DNA of 64,000 bases, taken from positions 496,001 to 560,000 of the forward strand of contig NZ_CANMTQ010000001.1 in NCBI RefSeq assembly GCF_947500835.1, in the 5' to 3' direction. Below, one piece after another: positions 52,516-62,771 of the stretch. Both the position numbers and the translations under genes were made by a program. The notes below the pieces were generated by a model. That model searched no databases. It was not told the origin of the DNA and worked only from the letters and a program-made list of their open reading frames with translations. Within the stretch, counting starts at the first letter, position 1. Each line of letters opens with the position of its first letter. This DNA comes from an uncultured Halomonas sp. Its GTDB lineage: Bacteria; Pseudomonadota; Gammaproteobacteria; Pseudomonadales; Halomonadaceae.

Positions 52516-53493
52516 TCAGCCACCCCAGACGTCACGCAATACCCGCATCCAGTTCTCGCCCATGATCTTGCGCACCTGGGTCTCGCTTAGGCCGCGCCTC
52601 AACAGCGCCTCAGTCAGATTGGGGAACTCGCCGATGGTGCGAATCCCTTCGGGGTTGATGATTTTGCCGAAGCGAGTCAGGCGCCGCGCATAGCCCTTGT
52701 CGTGGGTCAGCCATTCGAAAAAGTCAGGCCCATGGCCCTGAGTGAAATCGGTGCCGATGCCGATGGCGTCCTCGCCGACGATGTTCATCACGTACTCGAT
52801 GGCCTCGACATAGTCGTCGATGGTGGCGTCAACCCCAGCCCGCAAGAAGGGCGTGAACATGGTCACACCGACGAAGCCGCCGTGGTCGGCGATGAACTTA
52901 AGTTCTTCGTCGGACTTGTTGCGCGGGTGCTCCTTGAGCCCCGATGGCAGGCAGTGTGAGTAGCACACCGGCTTTTGCGATTCGAGGATGACTTCCTCGG
53001 AGGTCTTGGCGCCGACGTGGGACAAATCGCACAGGATGCCGACGCGATTCATTTCGGCGACGATTTCACGACCGAAACCGGACAGGCCCCCGTCGCGCTC
53101 GTAACAGCCGGTGCCCACCAGATTCTGGGTGTTGTAGCACATCTGCACGACACCCACGCCAAGCTGCTTGAAGATCTCCACATAGCCGATCTGGTCTTCG
53201 AAGGCATGGGCGTTTTGAAAACCAAAAATGATGCCGGTCTTGCTCTCTTCCTTGGCGCGGGTGATGTCGGCGGTGGTACGCACCGGGCGTACCAGGTCGC
53301 TGCATTCGCGCATCAAGGCGTTGGTCTTGACGATATTGTCGACGGTCGCCTGGAAACCTTCCCATACCGAGACGGTACAGTTGGCTGCGGTCAGGCCGCC
53401 TTTGCGCATGTCTTCGAGCAGTTCGCGGCTCCACTTGGCGATGATCAGGCCATCGATGACGATCGCGTCGTCGTGCAATTCGGCAGGGGTCAT
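52516..53493 (-). CDS. Membrane dipeptidase family (M19) protein
   Basis: The protein has 325 residues from ATG 53493 with GGAG 7 bases before. M19 marks are DDAIVIDGLIIAKW, GFQNAHAFED, LCDLSHVGAKTSEEVI, KPVCYSHCLPSG and GIGTDFTQGHG; the first metal motif (normally DGHND) reads DGLII here, so metal ligands differ from renal dipeptidase. It opens the dgc operon, as in Pseudomonas. The substrate in the betaine context is not known; the odd motif argues against ordinary dipeptide cleavage. No signal peptide is seen. Confidence 0.82.
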   Translation of the reverse strand: MTPAELHDDAIVIDGLIIAKWSRELLEDMRKGGLTAANCTVSVWEGFQATVDNIVKTNALMRECSDLVRPVRTTADITRAKEESKTGIIFGFQNAHAFEDQIGYVEIFKQLGVGVVQMCYNTQNLVGTGCYERDGGLSGFGREIVAEMNRVGILCDLSHVGAKTSEEVILESQKPVCYSHCLPSGLKEHPRNKSDEELKFIADHGGFVGVTMFTPFLRAGVDATIDDYVEAIEYVMNIVGEDAIGIGTDFTQGHGPDFFEWLTHDKGYARRLTRFGKIINPEGIRTIGEFPNLTEALLRRGLSETQVRKIMGENWMRVLRDVWGG

Positions 53494-53678
53494 GGTCGGC
53501 TCCAGCGCTAGTGGGTTAATGGCGTCTTGCGGGCAAGAATAGCGCTTTCCGCCCGCCATCCGGCGCTTGGAAACGACAGTGAAAATTCCAAAAACGTCAT
53601 GCCGGCCAATTTGCGACATCTGCTGACCTGCAGGATCGTCGTAGCAGCGACGCGATGCTTGCACTACGTTTTCTTTAT

Positions 53679-54785
53679 TTAGAAATTCACCACTACGTTA
53701 CCCTTGGGCTTGCTGCAGCAGGACAGGATATAGCCCGCCTCGATATCCTCGTCGGTGATGCCACCGTTGTGGTCCATCTCGACCTGACCGGACTTCAGCT
53801 CTACCCGGCAGGTGCCACAGATCCCCATGCCGCAAGCCTTGGGAATATGCAGGCCGAGTTTGGCGGCGGCAGCATGGATCGTCTCGCTGGGCTGAATGCG
53901 CACGCTCTTGCCGGAGCCCGCGAATTCGATGCTGAGCATTTCGGAATAGTCGATCTCCTCGGCGTCGACTTCGGCCTGCTCGGCCAGCTCCTGAACGTCT
54001 TCCTGCACATCGATGGGCGTGGCGGCAAAGGACTCCTCATGGTAGTGGCTCATATCGAAGCCATTGGCGCGCAGTATCGATTTGACGGCATTCATGTAGG
54101 GTGCAGGGCCACAGCAGAAGATCTCTCGCTCTAGATAGTCCGGCGCCATCAATTCCAGCATGGGCTGGGTCAGATAGCCCCGGTAGCCGGACCAGGTTTC
54201 GCCGATGTCGTCCTTGTTCTCGCAGATCAGATGCAGCTTGAACTCGGGGAGCCTTGAGAACATATGCACCAGTTCGCGATGGTAGATGACGTCGCGCGGA
54301 GCACGGGCGCTATGAATGAACTCGACATCGACACTGGCATTGGTATCGAACAGCCAGCGGGTCATCGACATTACCGGCGTGATGCCCACGCCACCGGTGA
54401 GAAACAGTACCTTGTCCGCGGGAAAATCCATGATATTGAAATTGCCCACCGGCCCATGCACTGCCAGTTCGTCTCCTTCCCTGAGCATGTCGTGTAGCCA
54501 ATTGGAGACCTTGCCCCCGGGCATGCGCTTGACGGTGATCGAGAAGCTATAAGGAATCGAGGGAGAACTGGAGATGGTGTAGGAGCGCATGATCTGCTCT
54601 CCATCGATCTCGAGTTCTAGGGTGACGAACTGACCCGGCTTGAAGAAATAGAGCAGCGGTTGTTCCGCCATGAAACAGAAGGTACGTACGTCCGCAGTTT
54701 CCTGGATCACCTTGACGCAGCGCACCAAGTGACGGCCATTGGTCCAGGTCTGGGTGGTGACCGGATTGAAGAAATTCATCGTCAT
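53679..54785 (-). CDS. gbcB: Glycine betaine demethylase reductase subunit, copy 2
   Basis: The protein has 368 residues from ATG 54785. It has the same layout as copy 1: FAD (MRSYTISSSPSIPYSFSITV), NAD (LTGGVGITPVMSMTRW), FCCGPAPYMNAVKSIL, and C-terminal 2Fe-2S CGMGICGTCRVE with CCSKPKG. Differences cluster in the linker (SFAATPIDVQEDVQELAEQA). No gbcA-like oxygenase lies beside it; it precedes the dgc operon on the same strand with a 185-bp gap. It could be a spare for GbcA or serve another Rieske enzyme elsewhere. Confidence 0.87.
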   Translation of the reverse strand: MTMNFFNPVTTQTWTNGRHLVRCVKVIQETADVRTFCFMAEQPLLYFFKPGQFVTLELEIDGEQIMRSYTISSSPSIPYSFSITVKRMPGGKVSNWLHDMLREGDELAVHGPVGNFNIMDFPADKVLFLTGGVGITPVMSMTRWLFDTNASVDVEFIHSARAPRDVIYHRELVHMFSRLPEFKLHLICENKDDIGETWSGYRGYLTQPMLELMAPDYLEREIFCCGPAPYMNAVKSILRANGFDMSHYHEESFAATPIDVQEDVQELAEQAEVDAEEIDYSEMLSIEFAGSGKSVRIQPSETIHAAAAKLGLHIPKACGMGICGTCRVELKSGQVEMDHNGGITDEDIEAGYILSCCSKPKGNVVVNF

Positions 54786-54852
54786 AAAGGCTCCCGCCCA
54801 GGCCAGCATCAACTATGGTTATGAGCACATTATGATTACGATATATAAAAGC

Positions 54853-54880
54853 ACTTGTCTGGTAGCGACATCGACATATC
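54853..54880 (-). promoter_or_regulatory. Conserved block upstream of gbcB copy 2
   Basis: This is the partner of 41611-41638: ACTTGTCT, GGT, AGCGACATCGACATA. It lies 68-95 bases before the start codon. The surrounding DNA is A/T-rich (CGATATATAAAA) and unlike that of copy 1, so the block has been kept selectively. Confidence 0.55.
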
Positions 54881-55002
54881 CGTCAGTTTCACCGAAGCCC
54901 CTTTTCCTTCCTTCGGATCACTCACTTATGGCTTGATGTCGTCAAGAGATAATTTCTCTGCGGAACGGTGAACCGGGCCTTTCTTAACAGGACCGGAACT
55001 GA

Positions 55003-55040
55003 AAGAGCCCGCTACTGATCATCACCGGTAGCGGGCTCTT
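55003..55040 (-). terminator. Stem-loop, probable terminator
   Basis: AAGAGCCCGCTAC and its complement form a perfect 13-bp stem around 12 bases, 16 bp past the stop of the minus-strand gene at 55057. The T-run is short. Confidence 0.6.
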
Positions 55041-55056
55041 GTCATGAAAACAGAGA

Positions 55057-55374
55057 CTATTCTTTCTTGCCTTTCTCTTGTTCCGGTGGCTCGGGCAAAT
55101 CGGTGCCCGGCATGGCTTCACCGCCGGAGCCGAAACCGGCCTGGTCCTCCTTGACCATGCCACCTTCGGTATCGCCCTCGGATTCATCCTGTCGCTTGCG
55201 GATATCCCCTTGTCTTGCTGATTCCTGAGCGCCGCTATCCTGCATCGCCGTAGTAGACTGCTGATTGGTCGTATGGGCCTCATTTTGCGAATCGCCAGCG
55301 AATGCCGGTGCCTCCATCGTCAACCCAAGTACGATTCCCAGCATTCCCAGTTCCTTGAGCCGTATCTTTGCCAT
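55057..55374 (-). CDS. Small secreted hydrophilic protein
   Basis: The protein has 105 residues from ATG 55374 with GGAGG 9 bases before. Residues 1-26 look like a Sec signal (LGMLGIVLGLTMEAPAFAGD). The remainder is disordered-looking and rich in Gln, Glu, Asp and Gly (QQSTTAMQDSGAQESARQGD), with no motif. No family recognised. It stands alone between gbcB copy 2 and the formate dehydrogenase genes. Confidence 0.6.
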   Translation of the reverse strand: MAKIRLKELGMLGIVLGLTMEAPAFAGDSQNEAHTTNQQSTTAMQDSGAQESARQGDIRKRQDESEGDTEGGMVKEDQAGFGSGGEAMPGTDLPEPPEQEKGKKE

Positions 55375-55511
55375 CGTCACGAGCCTCCTCCATGGTAATT
55401 GGCTCGAGCGTAGACACTGCCTTTCCGAACCGGGTTCACTTTCCCCAACGCCTTGCACCCGCTTTTGCACGCTTGTTGTGCATTTTGCGTTATCTCTTCG
55501 CCTTCTATCGT

Positions 55512-58373
55512 TTAGCTTTCCGATTCGACGGCAGATAGTCGACAGGCCGCATACTTGAACTCAGGGATCTTGGCGTAAGGATCAAGGGCCGGGTTCGTCA
55601 AGAGATTCGCTGCCGCTTCGGCGTAGCAGAACGGCACGAACACCATGCCTTCCGGCATCAATGGATCGACCCGGGCGATCAGGCTGATCTGCCCACGCCG
55701 GGTGGTGATGACCAGTTGCTCCCCCGGCGAGAGTCCCAGGCGCGACAATTCGCCAGGAGCGAGACTCGCCACCGCTTCCGGCTCCAGAGCATCGAGTACC
55801 GCAGCGCGCCGGGTCATCGAGCCGGTGTGCCAGTGCTCGAGCTGACGACCGGTGGTCAGCACCGTTGGGTAAACCTCATCCAGGGGTTCATCCGGCGGCA
55901 ATGGCCGGGTCGGCGAGAACTTGGCGCGACCCGAGACGGTGGGAAACGCATCGGAGAAGACGATATCCGCTCCGGGGGCGTCCTCTGCCGGACACGGATA
56001 GGTCACCGACTCTTCGCGTTCAACTCGCTCCCAGCTGATGTTATCCAGCGACGGCATGCCTTGGGTCATCTCGGCGAAGACGTCCCGTGGATGCTGGTAG
56101 TCCCAAGGCAGTCCGAAACGCCGGGCGATCTGCTGGATGATCCACCAGTCGGGCTTCGCTTCACCAGGCAGCGGCATGGCCTTGCGGCCCATCTGTACCT
56201 GGCGGTTGGTGTTGGTCACGGTGCCGTCCTTCTCCGGCCAGGCGGAAGCCGGCAGGATGACATCGGCGAACTGGGCGGTTTCGGTGACAAACAGATCCTG
56301 CACCACCAGATGCTCGAGCTTGGAAAGCGCTGCCCGGGCATGGTCCAGGTCCGGGTCGGACATGGCCGGGTTTTCCCCAAGAATGTACATGCCCTTGATA
56401 GTACCGGCATGAATGGCGTCCATGATTTCCACCACGGTGAGCCCGGGCTTGGCTTCGAGCGGCGAGTTCCACAGCTCCTCGAACGCGGCCCGTACCTGGG
56501 CATCGCCGACCGGCTGATAGTCCGGCAGCACCATGGGGATCATCCCGGCATCCGAGGCCCCCTGGACGTTGTTCTGGCCGCGCAGCGGATGCAGGCCGGT
56601 ACCGGGGCGACCCGTCTGGCCGCAAGCAAGGGCCAGGGAGATCAGACAGCGGGCGTTGTCGGTGCCGTGGGTGTGCTGGGAAATGCCCATGCCCCAGAAG
56701 ATCATCGCCCGCTCGGCGTTGGCGTAAAGCCGCGCCACGTCGCGAATCTCTTCAGGGGCAATGCCGCACAGCCCGCTCATTGCCTCCGGGGTCATGTCGA
56801 CAACGTGGGTCTTGAGCGCCTCGAAGCCCTCGGTATGAGCATTGATATAAGTCGAATCAAATAGCTCTTCGCTTATGATGACGTTGAGCATGGCGTTGAA
56901 CAGCGCCACGTCCGAACCCGGCGTGAAGCGCAGCGTCTTGTGGGCATAGGCGCCCAGCGCCTGACCCCGCGGGTCGATGATGATGATCTTGGTGCCGGCT
57001 TTGGCGGCCTGCTTGAAGAAGGTCGCCGCCACCGGATGGTTCACCGTCGGATTGCAGCCGGTAAGAATCACCACATCCGCTTGGCTTGCCTGCATGAACG
57101 ACGCCGTGACCGCACCGGAGCCGATGCACTCCATCAGCGCCGCCACGGAGCTTGCATGACACAGCCGCGTGCAGTGATCGACATGGTTGGAGCCGAAACC
57201 GGTGCGCACCAGCTTCTGGAACAGCCAGGCTTCCTCGTTGGAGCACTTGGCGCTGCCGAATCCCGCCAGGGCATTGGGGCCGTGGGCGTCCTTGAGATTC
57301 ACCAACCCCTGGGAGGCCAGTTCCAGCGCTTCTTCCCAGCTCGCCTCGCGGAAGTGTGTGGTCGGGTTGGCCGGGTCGAATGCCGGATCAAGCCCTTTGG
57401 GCATACCCTCGCGGCGAATCAGCGGTACGGTCAAGCGTGAGGGGTGGCGCGGATAATCGAAGCCAAAACGCCCCTTCACGCAGAGTCGATTATGATTCGA
57501 GGGGCCGTCGCGACCCGAGACATGCAGGATGGCGTCGTCCTTGATGTGATAGGTCAGCTGACACCCAACGCCGCAATAAGGGCACACGGAGTCCACCGTC
57601 CTGTCGGCGATCTTGGAATCACCCCGCCCTTGGGCATCGATCAATGTCGCCGGCATCAAGGCCCCGGTCGGACACGCCTGCACGCACTCGCCGCAGGCTA
57701 CACAGGTGCTCTCCCCCATCGGATCGTCGAAATCGAAGACGATCTTCGAGGACGCGCCACGATGGGCCAGTCCGATCACGTCGTTGACCTGCACCTCGCG
57801 ACAGGCCCGCACGCACAGATTGCACTCGATGCAGGCATCCAGGTTGACGTTCATCGCGCTGTGGGACGTGTCGTGATTCGAGCGTTGTGGCTCGCTTCCT
57901 TCCTTGGCACGCGCCTCATCGATGAAGAACTCTTCCACCGGATTGCGAGCAGGTAGCCAGGCTTTAACTGCGGTAGCATCGATGGCGAGCTTGTCTGCCA
58001 TGGCCCAGAAGTGGCTAGAGCGATCCGGGCTCTCATCCCGGTCCGGCTGATCGGCTATCAACAGCTCCATCACCCCTTCCCGGGAGATTCTGGAGCGCTC
58101 GGAGGTGGCGCTCTTGACCACCATGCCGGGCTTGGCCTCGCGCAGGCAGCTAGCCGCGAGCGCCCGCTCCCCCTCGATCTCCACCATGCACACGCGGCAG
58201 TTGCCATCGACGCGATAGCCGTAGCTGTCCTTGAAACACAGATGCGGAATCGTCTCGCCAGCCCGTTTTGCCACCTGCCACAGGGTCTCGCCGGGCAGGG
58301 CGGTAACGGTTTGGTCATCCAGGGTCAGCTCGAACGTCTCTACCGAGGATTCAGGAGAAACAAGGGTATTCAT
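55512..58373 (-). CDS. fdhA: Formate dehydrogenase, molybdopterin alpha subunit
   Basis: The protein has 953 residues from ATG 58373 with GAGGAG upstream. In order: an N-terminal 2Fe-2S domain (GNCRVCMVE), two 4Fe-4S clusters (CIECNLCVRACRE, CVACGECVQACPTGA), the CPYCGVGC cluster of the Mo-bisMGD part, and the active-site region HCTRLCHASSV, where Cys replaces selenocysteine. DTDxxA-type cofactor motifs and a C-terminal dinucleotide-binding domain follow. It would oxidise formate to CO2 in the cytoplasm, passing electrons to the NAD-reducing subunit encoded 24 bp upstream. Related fds operons also carry fdhD/fdsD; none is seen here. Formate from betaine-derived C1 units is a plausible source. 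Confidence 0.88.
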   Translation of the reverse strand: MNTLVSPESSVETFELTLDDQTVTALPGETLWQVAKRAGETIPHLCFKDSYGYRVDGNCRVCMVEIEGERALAASCLREAKPGMVVKSATSERSRISREGVMELLIADQPDRDESPDRSSHFWAMADKLAIDATAVKAWLPARNPVEEFFIDEARAKEGSEPQRSNHDTSHSAMNVNLDACIECNLCVRACREVQVNDVIGLAHRGASSKIVFDFDDPMGESTCVACGECVQACPTGALMPATLIDAQGRGDSKIADRTVDSVCPYCGVGCQLTYHIKDDAILHVSGRDGPSNHNRLCVKGRFGFDYPRHPSRLTVPLIRREGMPKGLDPAFDPANPTTHFREASWEEALELASQGLVNLKDAHGPNALAGFGSAKCSNEEAWLFQKLVRTGFGSNHVDHCTRLCHASSVAALMECIGSGAVTASFMQASQADVVILTGCNPTVNHPVAATFFKQAAKAGTKIIIIDPRGQALGAYAHKTLRFTPGSDVALFNAMLNVIISEELFDSTYINAHTEGFEALKTHVVDMTPEAMSGLCGIAPEEIRDVARLYANAERAMIFWGMGISQHTHGTDNARCLISLALACGQTGRPGTGLHPLRGQNNVQGASDAGMIPMVLPDYQPVGDAQVRAAFEELWNSPLEAKPGLTVVEIMDAIHAGTIKGMYILGENPAMSDPDLDHARAALSKLEHLVVQDLFVTETAQFADVILPASAWPEKDGTVTNTNRQVQMGRKAMPLPGEAKPDWWIIQQIARRFGLPWDYQHPRDVFAEMTQGMPSLDNISWERVEREESVTYPCPAEDAPGADIVFSDAFPTVSGRAKFSPTRPLPPDEPLDEVYPTVLTTGRQLEHWHTGSMTRRAAVLDALEPEAVASLAPGELSRLGLSPGEQLVITTRRGQISLIARVDPLMPEGMVFVPFCYAEAAANLLTNPALDPYAKIPEFKYAACRLSAVESES

Positions 58374-58397
58374 GGGCGTGCTCCTCGCAGAAGCCTC

Positions 58398-60128
58398 TTA
58401 TCCTTTGACGATAATGTTCTGTGTTTTAAGAACATCGCGAAAATCCTTGAGCAGTCCCAGCACCGGATTGGGCGCGGCCTGGCCCAGTCCACAGATGGAG
58501 GCATCCATCATCACCTGGGAGAGCCGGGTGAGCTCCGCCACGCTCCATTCGTCCCGCTCGAGCAGTGCCAGCATCTTCTCGGTGCCCACCCGGCACGGCG
58601 TGCACTGGCCACAGGATTCGTCGGCAAAAAAGGCCAGCAGGTTAGTGGCAACGGCCTTGAGATCGTCTTGATCGGAAATCACCACTACCGCTGCGGAACC
58701 GATGAAGCTGTCGTGAGCCTGCAGGGTATCGAAATCCAGCGGAATATCCGCTTTCGATGCGGGCAAAATGCCGCCGGAGGCACCGCCGGGCAGATAGGCG
58801 CAGAGTTCATGGCCCTCTAGCATGCCGCCGGCGTACTCCTCGACAAGTTCGTTCAATGTGATGCCCGCCGGTGCCAGATGCACCCCGGGGTTGGCGACCC
58901 GCCCGGAAACCGAGAAGCTACGCAACCCCTGGCGCCCATTGCGACCGTGACCGGCGAACCACTCGGCGCCGCGCTCCCAGATGATTGGAATCCAATAGAC
59001 GGTCTCGACGTTGTTGACCAGGGTCGGGCGATCGAACAAGCCTTTTTGGGCGACGAAAGGCGGGCGGTAGCGTGGCTTGCCGGGTTTGCCTTCCAGGGAT
59101 TCGATCATCGCGGATTCTTCGCCGCAGATGTAGGCCCCGGCACCGCGGCGCAGCACGATATAGCCCGACTCGACGAGTCCTGCGATTTCCAACTCGGCGA
59201 TGGCGTCCTTTAGAACGCGGCGCAGGGCCGGGTATTCGTCCCGCAGGTAGATATAGAACGCCTTGGCCTCCACCGCCCAGGCGCTGATCAGGGCGCCCTC
59301 CAGAAAGCGATGCGGTGAGCGCTCCAGGTAATAGCGATCCTTGAAGGTGCCCGGCTCGCCTTCATCGGCGTTGATGGCGCAAAAGCGCGGCCCCGGTTCG
59401 GCCCTCACAAAGCCCCACTTCTTGAAGGTGGCGAAGCCCGCCCCGCCCAGGCCGCGTAGCCCGGCCTGCTCCAGGGTTTGCACCAGCTGCTCAACGCTTA
59501 CCTTGCCCGCCCGGCACTCGCTTAATAGGGTGTAGCCGCCTTGATCACGATAAGCGTCGAGGCGCTGCCAATCCAGGGTCTCCGTGGGCAGCTGATCGGC
59601 TATCAAGACCTCGCCTATTTGGGCGAGGGTGGCATGGCCCATATGCCAGTGATGGCCCTTGGAGGAAAGCTCTACCACCGGCGCAACTGCGCAGCGCCCC
59701 ATGCAGGGCGCGCGGATCACGCGCACGGCACTTGCGTCGGCACCGGCCTCGAGTTCCCGGCGCAAGGCATCCGCCCCGGCCAGCTGGCAGGACAATGAAT
59801 CGCACACGCGAATGGTGGTTGCCGGTGGCGGTGTCTGATCGTCATGCACCACGTCGAAATGGGCGTAGAAGGTCGCCGTCTCGTAGACCGCCGCCATGGG
59901 CATATTCATGAAGGCACAAAGCGCCCGCAGGTGGCGCAATGAAAGATGACCATAGTGATCCTGAATGACGTGCAAATGCTCGATCAGTAGATCGCGGCGT
60001 TTCAAGCCGGCATCCTTGGAATCGCCCAGCAGCGCTTCGAGCTCGGTAAGGGCGGCAGGATCAAGATTGCGACCACGAGGTTTTCCTCGGGCGCCACGTC
60101 GCGGCGGCGTTACGGAACTGACGGTCAT
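58398..60128 (-). CDS. fdsB: NAD-linked formate dehydrogenase beta subunit, NuoE-NuoF fusion
   Basis: The protein has 576 residues from ATG 60128; the frame opens further to a TTG, but without support. Residues 50-170 are NuoE/FdsG-like with a 2Fe-2S set (CDSLSCQLAG, APCMGRCAVAP). From about 185 the NuoF/FdsB part begins: GLRGLGGAGFATFKKWGF, INADEGEPGTFKDRYYLE (FMN/NADH), YICGEESAMIESLEGKPG, and 4Fe-4S ESCGQCTPCRVGT. Most fds operons keep NuoE-like and NuoF-like parts as separate genes; the fusion is a known variant. It forms the diaphorase unit for FdhA. The promoter should lie in the gap shared with bluB's end. Confidence 0.87.
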   Translation of the reverse strand: MTVSSVTPPRRGARGKPRGRNLDPAALTELEALLGDSKDAGLKRRDLLIEHLHVIQDHYGHLSLRHLRALCAFMNMPMAAVYETATFYAHFDVVHDDQTPPPATTIRVCDSLSCQLAGADALRRELEAGADASAVRVIRAPCMGRCAVAPVVELSSKGHHWHMGHATLAQIGEVLIADQLPTETLDWQRLDAYRDQGGYTLLSECRAGKVSVEQLVQTLEQAGLRGLGGAGFATFKKWGFVRAEPGPRFCAINADEGEPGTFKDRYYLERSPHRFLEGALISAWAVEAKAFYIYLRDEYPALRRVLKDAIAELEIAGLVESGYIVLRRGAGAYICGEESAMIESLEGKPGKPRYRPPFVAQKGLFDRPTLVNNVETVYWIPIIWERGAEWFAGHGRNGRQGLRSFSVSGRVANPGVHLAPAGITLNELVEEYAGGMLEGHELCAYLPGGASGGILPASKADIPLDFDTLQAHDSFIGSAAVVVISDQDDLKAVATNLLAFFADESCGQCTPCRVGTEKMLALLERDEWSVAELTRLSQVMMDASICGLGQAAPNPVLGLLKDFRDVLKTQNIIVKG

Positions 60129-60252
60129 AGTCTGGCGCTCGTTGTTATCGCTATCGACCCATGGTCGCACTGCCTCGCCCAATCGGCAATGACGATCCGA
60201 GACCTCTTCTCTCGATGTCGATCAGTGCCATTTCGATGTCGCTATGGGCACA

Positions 60253-61005
<753 letters not shown>

Positions 61006-61079
61006 TCATTGGTGTCAGATATCGATGCGCCAGGCGATTAATCGCTGGAGACCGGGGGGCAACCAGGAGCGGCCCTGGC

Positions 61080-62570
61080 TCAGCGGCGGATCAGTGCCAA
61101 TAGTTGGTCGAGGTCCAGATGCGCTTCGACGGTGTCCGCCAGGCGATCGAGCTCACGCTGGCGATGCGCCGCATGGTCCACCGCTGCGGCCTCGTCGGTC
61201 AGACCGCAGCGCGCCAGCAGTGCCGTACAAGCCTCGGGACGCTCGAACAGTCCGTGCAGATAGGTGCCCATGACCTGGCCATCGTCGCTGACCGCGCCAT
61301 CCATGCGCACTTGCTCACCGTCCTCGAGGGCGATCAACGGACGCGCCAGCGCCGCCCCTTCGCTCACGCCATTGTGGATCTCGTAGCCGTTGATGGGCAC
61401 CGCCTCCGGCAGCAGCCTGCCCGCCACGTTTCTCAACTGCTTGCCGGCGACCATGCGGGTCTCGAAATCCAGCAAGCCTAGTCCCGGCGTGGAGCCCTCC
61501 GCCCCCTCCAGACCGTCGGGATCGTGGACGGCGCGCCCCAGCATCTGGAAGCCGCCGCAGATACCCAGCACCCGCCCGCCATAGCGCAGGTGACGCCGTA
61601 TGGTGGCCTCCCAGCCCTGGTCGCGCAGCCAGGCGAGGTCGTCTCGGGTGCTCTTGCTGCCGGGCAAGATGATCAGGTCCGCCGGCGGCGCGGGCTGATT
61701 GGGACCGACGAAGGTGAGTCGTACCCGGGGATGCAGACGCAGCGGGTCGAAGTCATTGTGATTGCTGATGCGCGGCAGCGCCGGGACCACGACGCGCAGC
61801 CCCGGCTCGCCCTCCTCTTGCCCTTCACGCCCTTCACGCCCTTCACGCCCTTCGTGACCAATGCTGTCCTCGGCGTCGAGCAGCAGCCCCTGCAGGTAGG
61901 GCAGCGTGCCGAGCACCGGCTTGCCGGTGTGGGCGGTAAGCCACTCAAGCCCCGGCGCGAGCAGGGCCGGATCGCCGCGAAAGCGGTTGATCACCAGGCC
62001 CCGGGTGCGCGCACGCTCACTTTCACTGAGCAGCGCCAGGGTGCCCACCAGCTGGGCGAAGACCCCACCCCGATCGATGTCGCCCACCAGCAGCACCGGA
62101 CAATCGATCATCTCGGCGAAGCCCATGTTAGCGATATCGTTGGCGCGCAGGTTGATCTCCGCCGGGCTGCCCGCGCCTTCGGCGATGATCACGTCGAAGC
62201 GGCTCGACAGGGCCTCCCAGGCGGCCAGCACGCTGTCGCGCGCCTCGCGCTTGTAGGCGTGGTAATCGAGAGCGTCCATGTGACCGAGCACCTGGCCACG
62301 CAGGATCACCTGGGCGCCACGATCGCTTTCCGGCTTGAGCAGCACCGGGTTCATGTCGCTGTGGGCTGCCACACCGCAAGCCAGCGCCTGCAGCGCCGTG
62401 GAACGCCCGATCTCGCCACCATCCATCGTCACCGCGCTGTTGAGCGCCATGTTCTGGGGCTTGAACGGCGCCACCGCCACGCCGCGGCGAGCCAGCATCC
62501 GACACAGCGCCGCCACCAGCGTGCTCTTGCCCGCATCCGAGGTAGTGCCCTGCACCATCAGTGTCGCCAT
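61080..62570 (-). CDS. cobQ: Cobyric acid synthase
   Basis: The protein has 496 residues from ATG 62570 with GGAGA upstream. The N-terminal dethiobiotin-synthetase-like ATPase is [31 protein letters not shown] and [12 protein letters not shown]. The C-terminal class I amidotransferase has Cys in [12 protein letters not shown] and a late His in GTYLHGLFE. It amidates four side chains of adenosylcobyrinate a,c-diamide. A 9-bp tandem repeat encodes a Glu-Gly-Arg stretch between the two domains (about residues 238-250). It lies 83 bp before bluB on the same strand. Confidence 0.92.
   Translation of the reverse strand: MATLMVQGTTSDAGKSTLVAALCRMLARRGVAVAPFKPQNMALNSAVTMDGGEIGRSTALQALACGVAAHSDMNPVLLKPESDRGAQVILRGQVLGHMDALDYHAYKREARDSVLAAWEALSSRFDVIIAEGAGSPAEINLRANDIANMGFAEMIDCPVLLVGDIDRGGVFAQLVGTLALLSESERARTRGLVINRFRGDPALLAPGLEWLTAHTGKPVLGTLPYLQGLLLDAEDSIGHEGREGREGREGQEEGEPGLRVVVPALPRISNHNDFDPLRLHPRVRLTFVGPNQPAPPADLIILPGSKSTRDDLAWLRDQGWEATIRRHLRYGGRVLGICGGFQMLGRAVHDPDGLEGAEGSTPGLGLLDFETRMVAGKQLRNVAGRLLPEAVPINGYEIHNGVSEGAALARPLIALEDGEQVRMDGAVSDDGQVMGTYLHGLFERPEACTALLARCGLTDEAAAVDHAAHRQRELDRLADTVEAHLDLDQLLALIRR
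61821..61856. repeat. 9-bp tandem repeat inside cobQ
   Basis: CCCTTCACG occurs three times exactly (61821-61847), with a degenerate fourth unit CCCTTCGTG. On the coding strand this gives EGR units ([17 protein letters not shown]). The length is a multiple of three, so copy changes would keep frame. It lies in the linker between the synthetase and amidotransferase domains. Confidence 0.85.
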
Positions 62571-62771
62571 GAAGTCTCCAACTCAAGAAATCCCTGTACG
62601 ATTTCATACTCTGGCTAGGAAGCAGCCGTTTTCTGTCGCGAGCGAAGAGAGGCTGGCCAGCGCCGGAGCGCAGCAACCGGAGTTGAGTTTGCTCAATGAG
62701 GATTGCGACGGTCCGACGATTCGGCACCGCCGATGGCCAGGATATCGAGCGCAGCAAGAAATCGGCACTTC

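Noticed and set aside
55716-56864. 382-codon frame antisense to fdhA
   Set aside because: Shadow; fdhA is intact on the other strand.
62571-62771. Cobalamin riboswitch before cobQ
   Set aside because: I found no conserved B12-box-like core; an operon leader would be upstream of cobB, outside the window.
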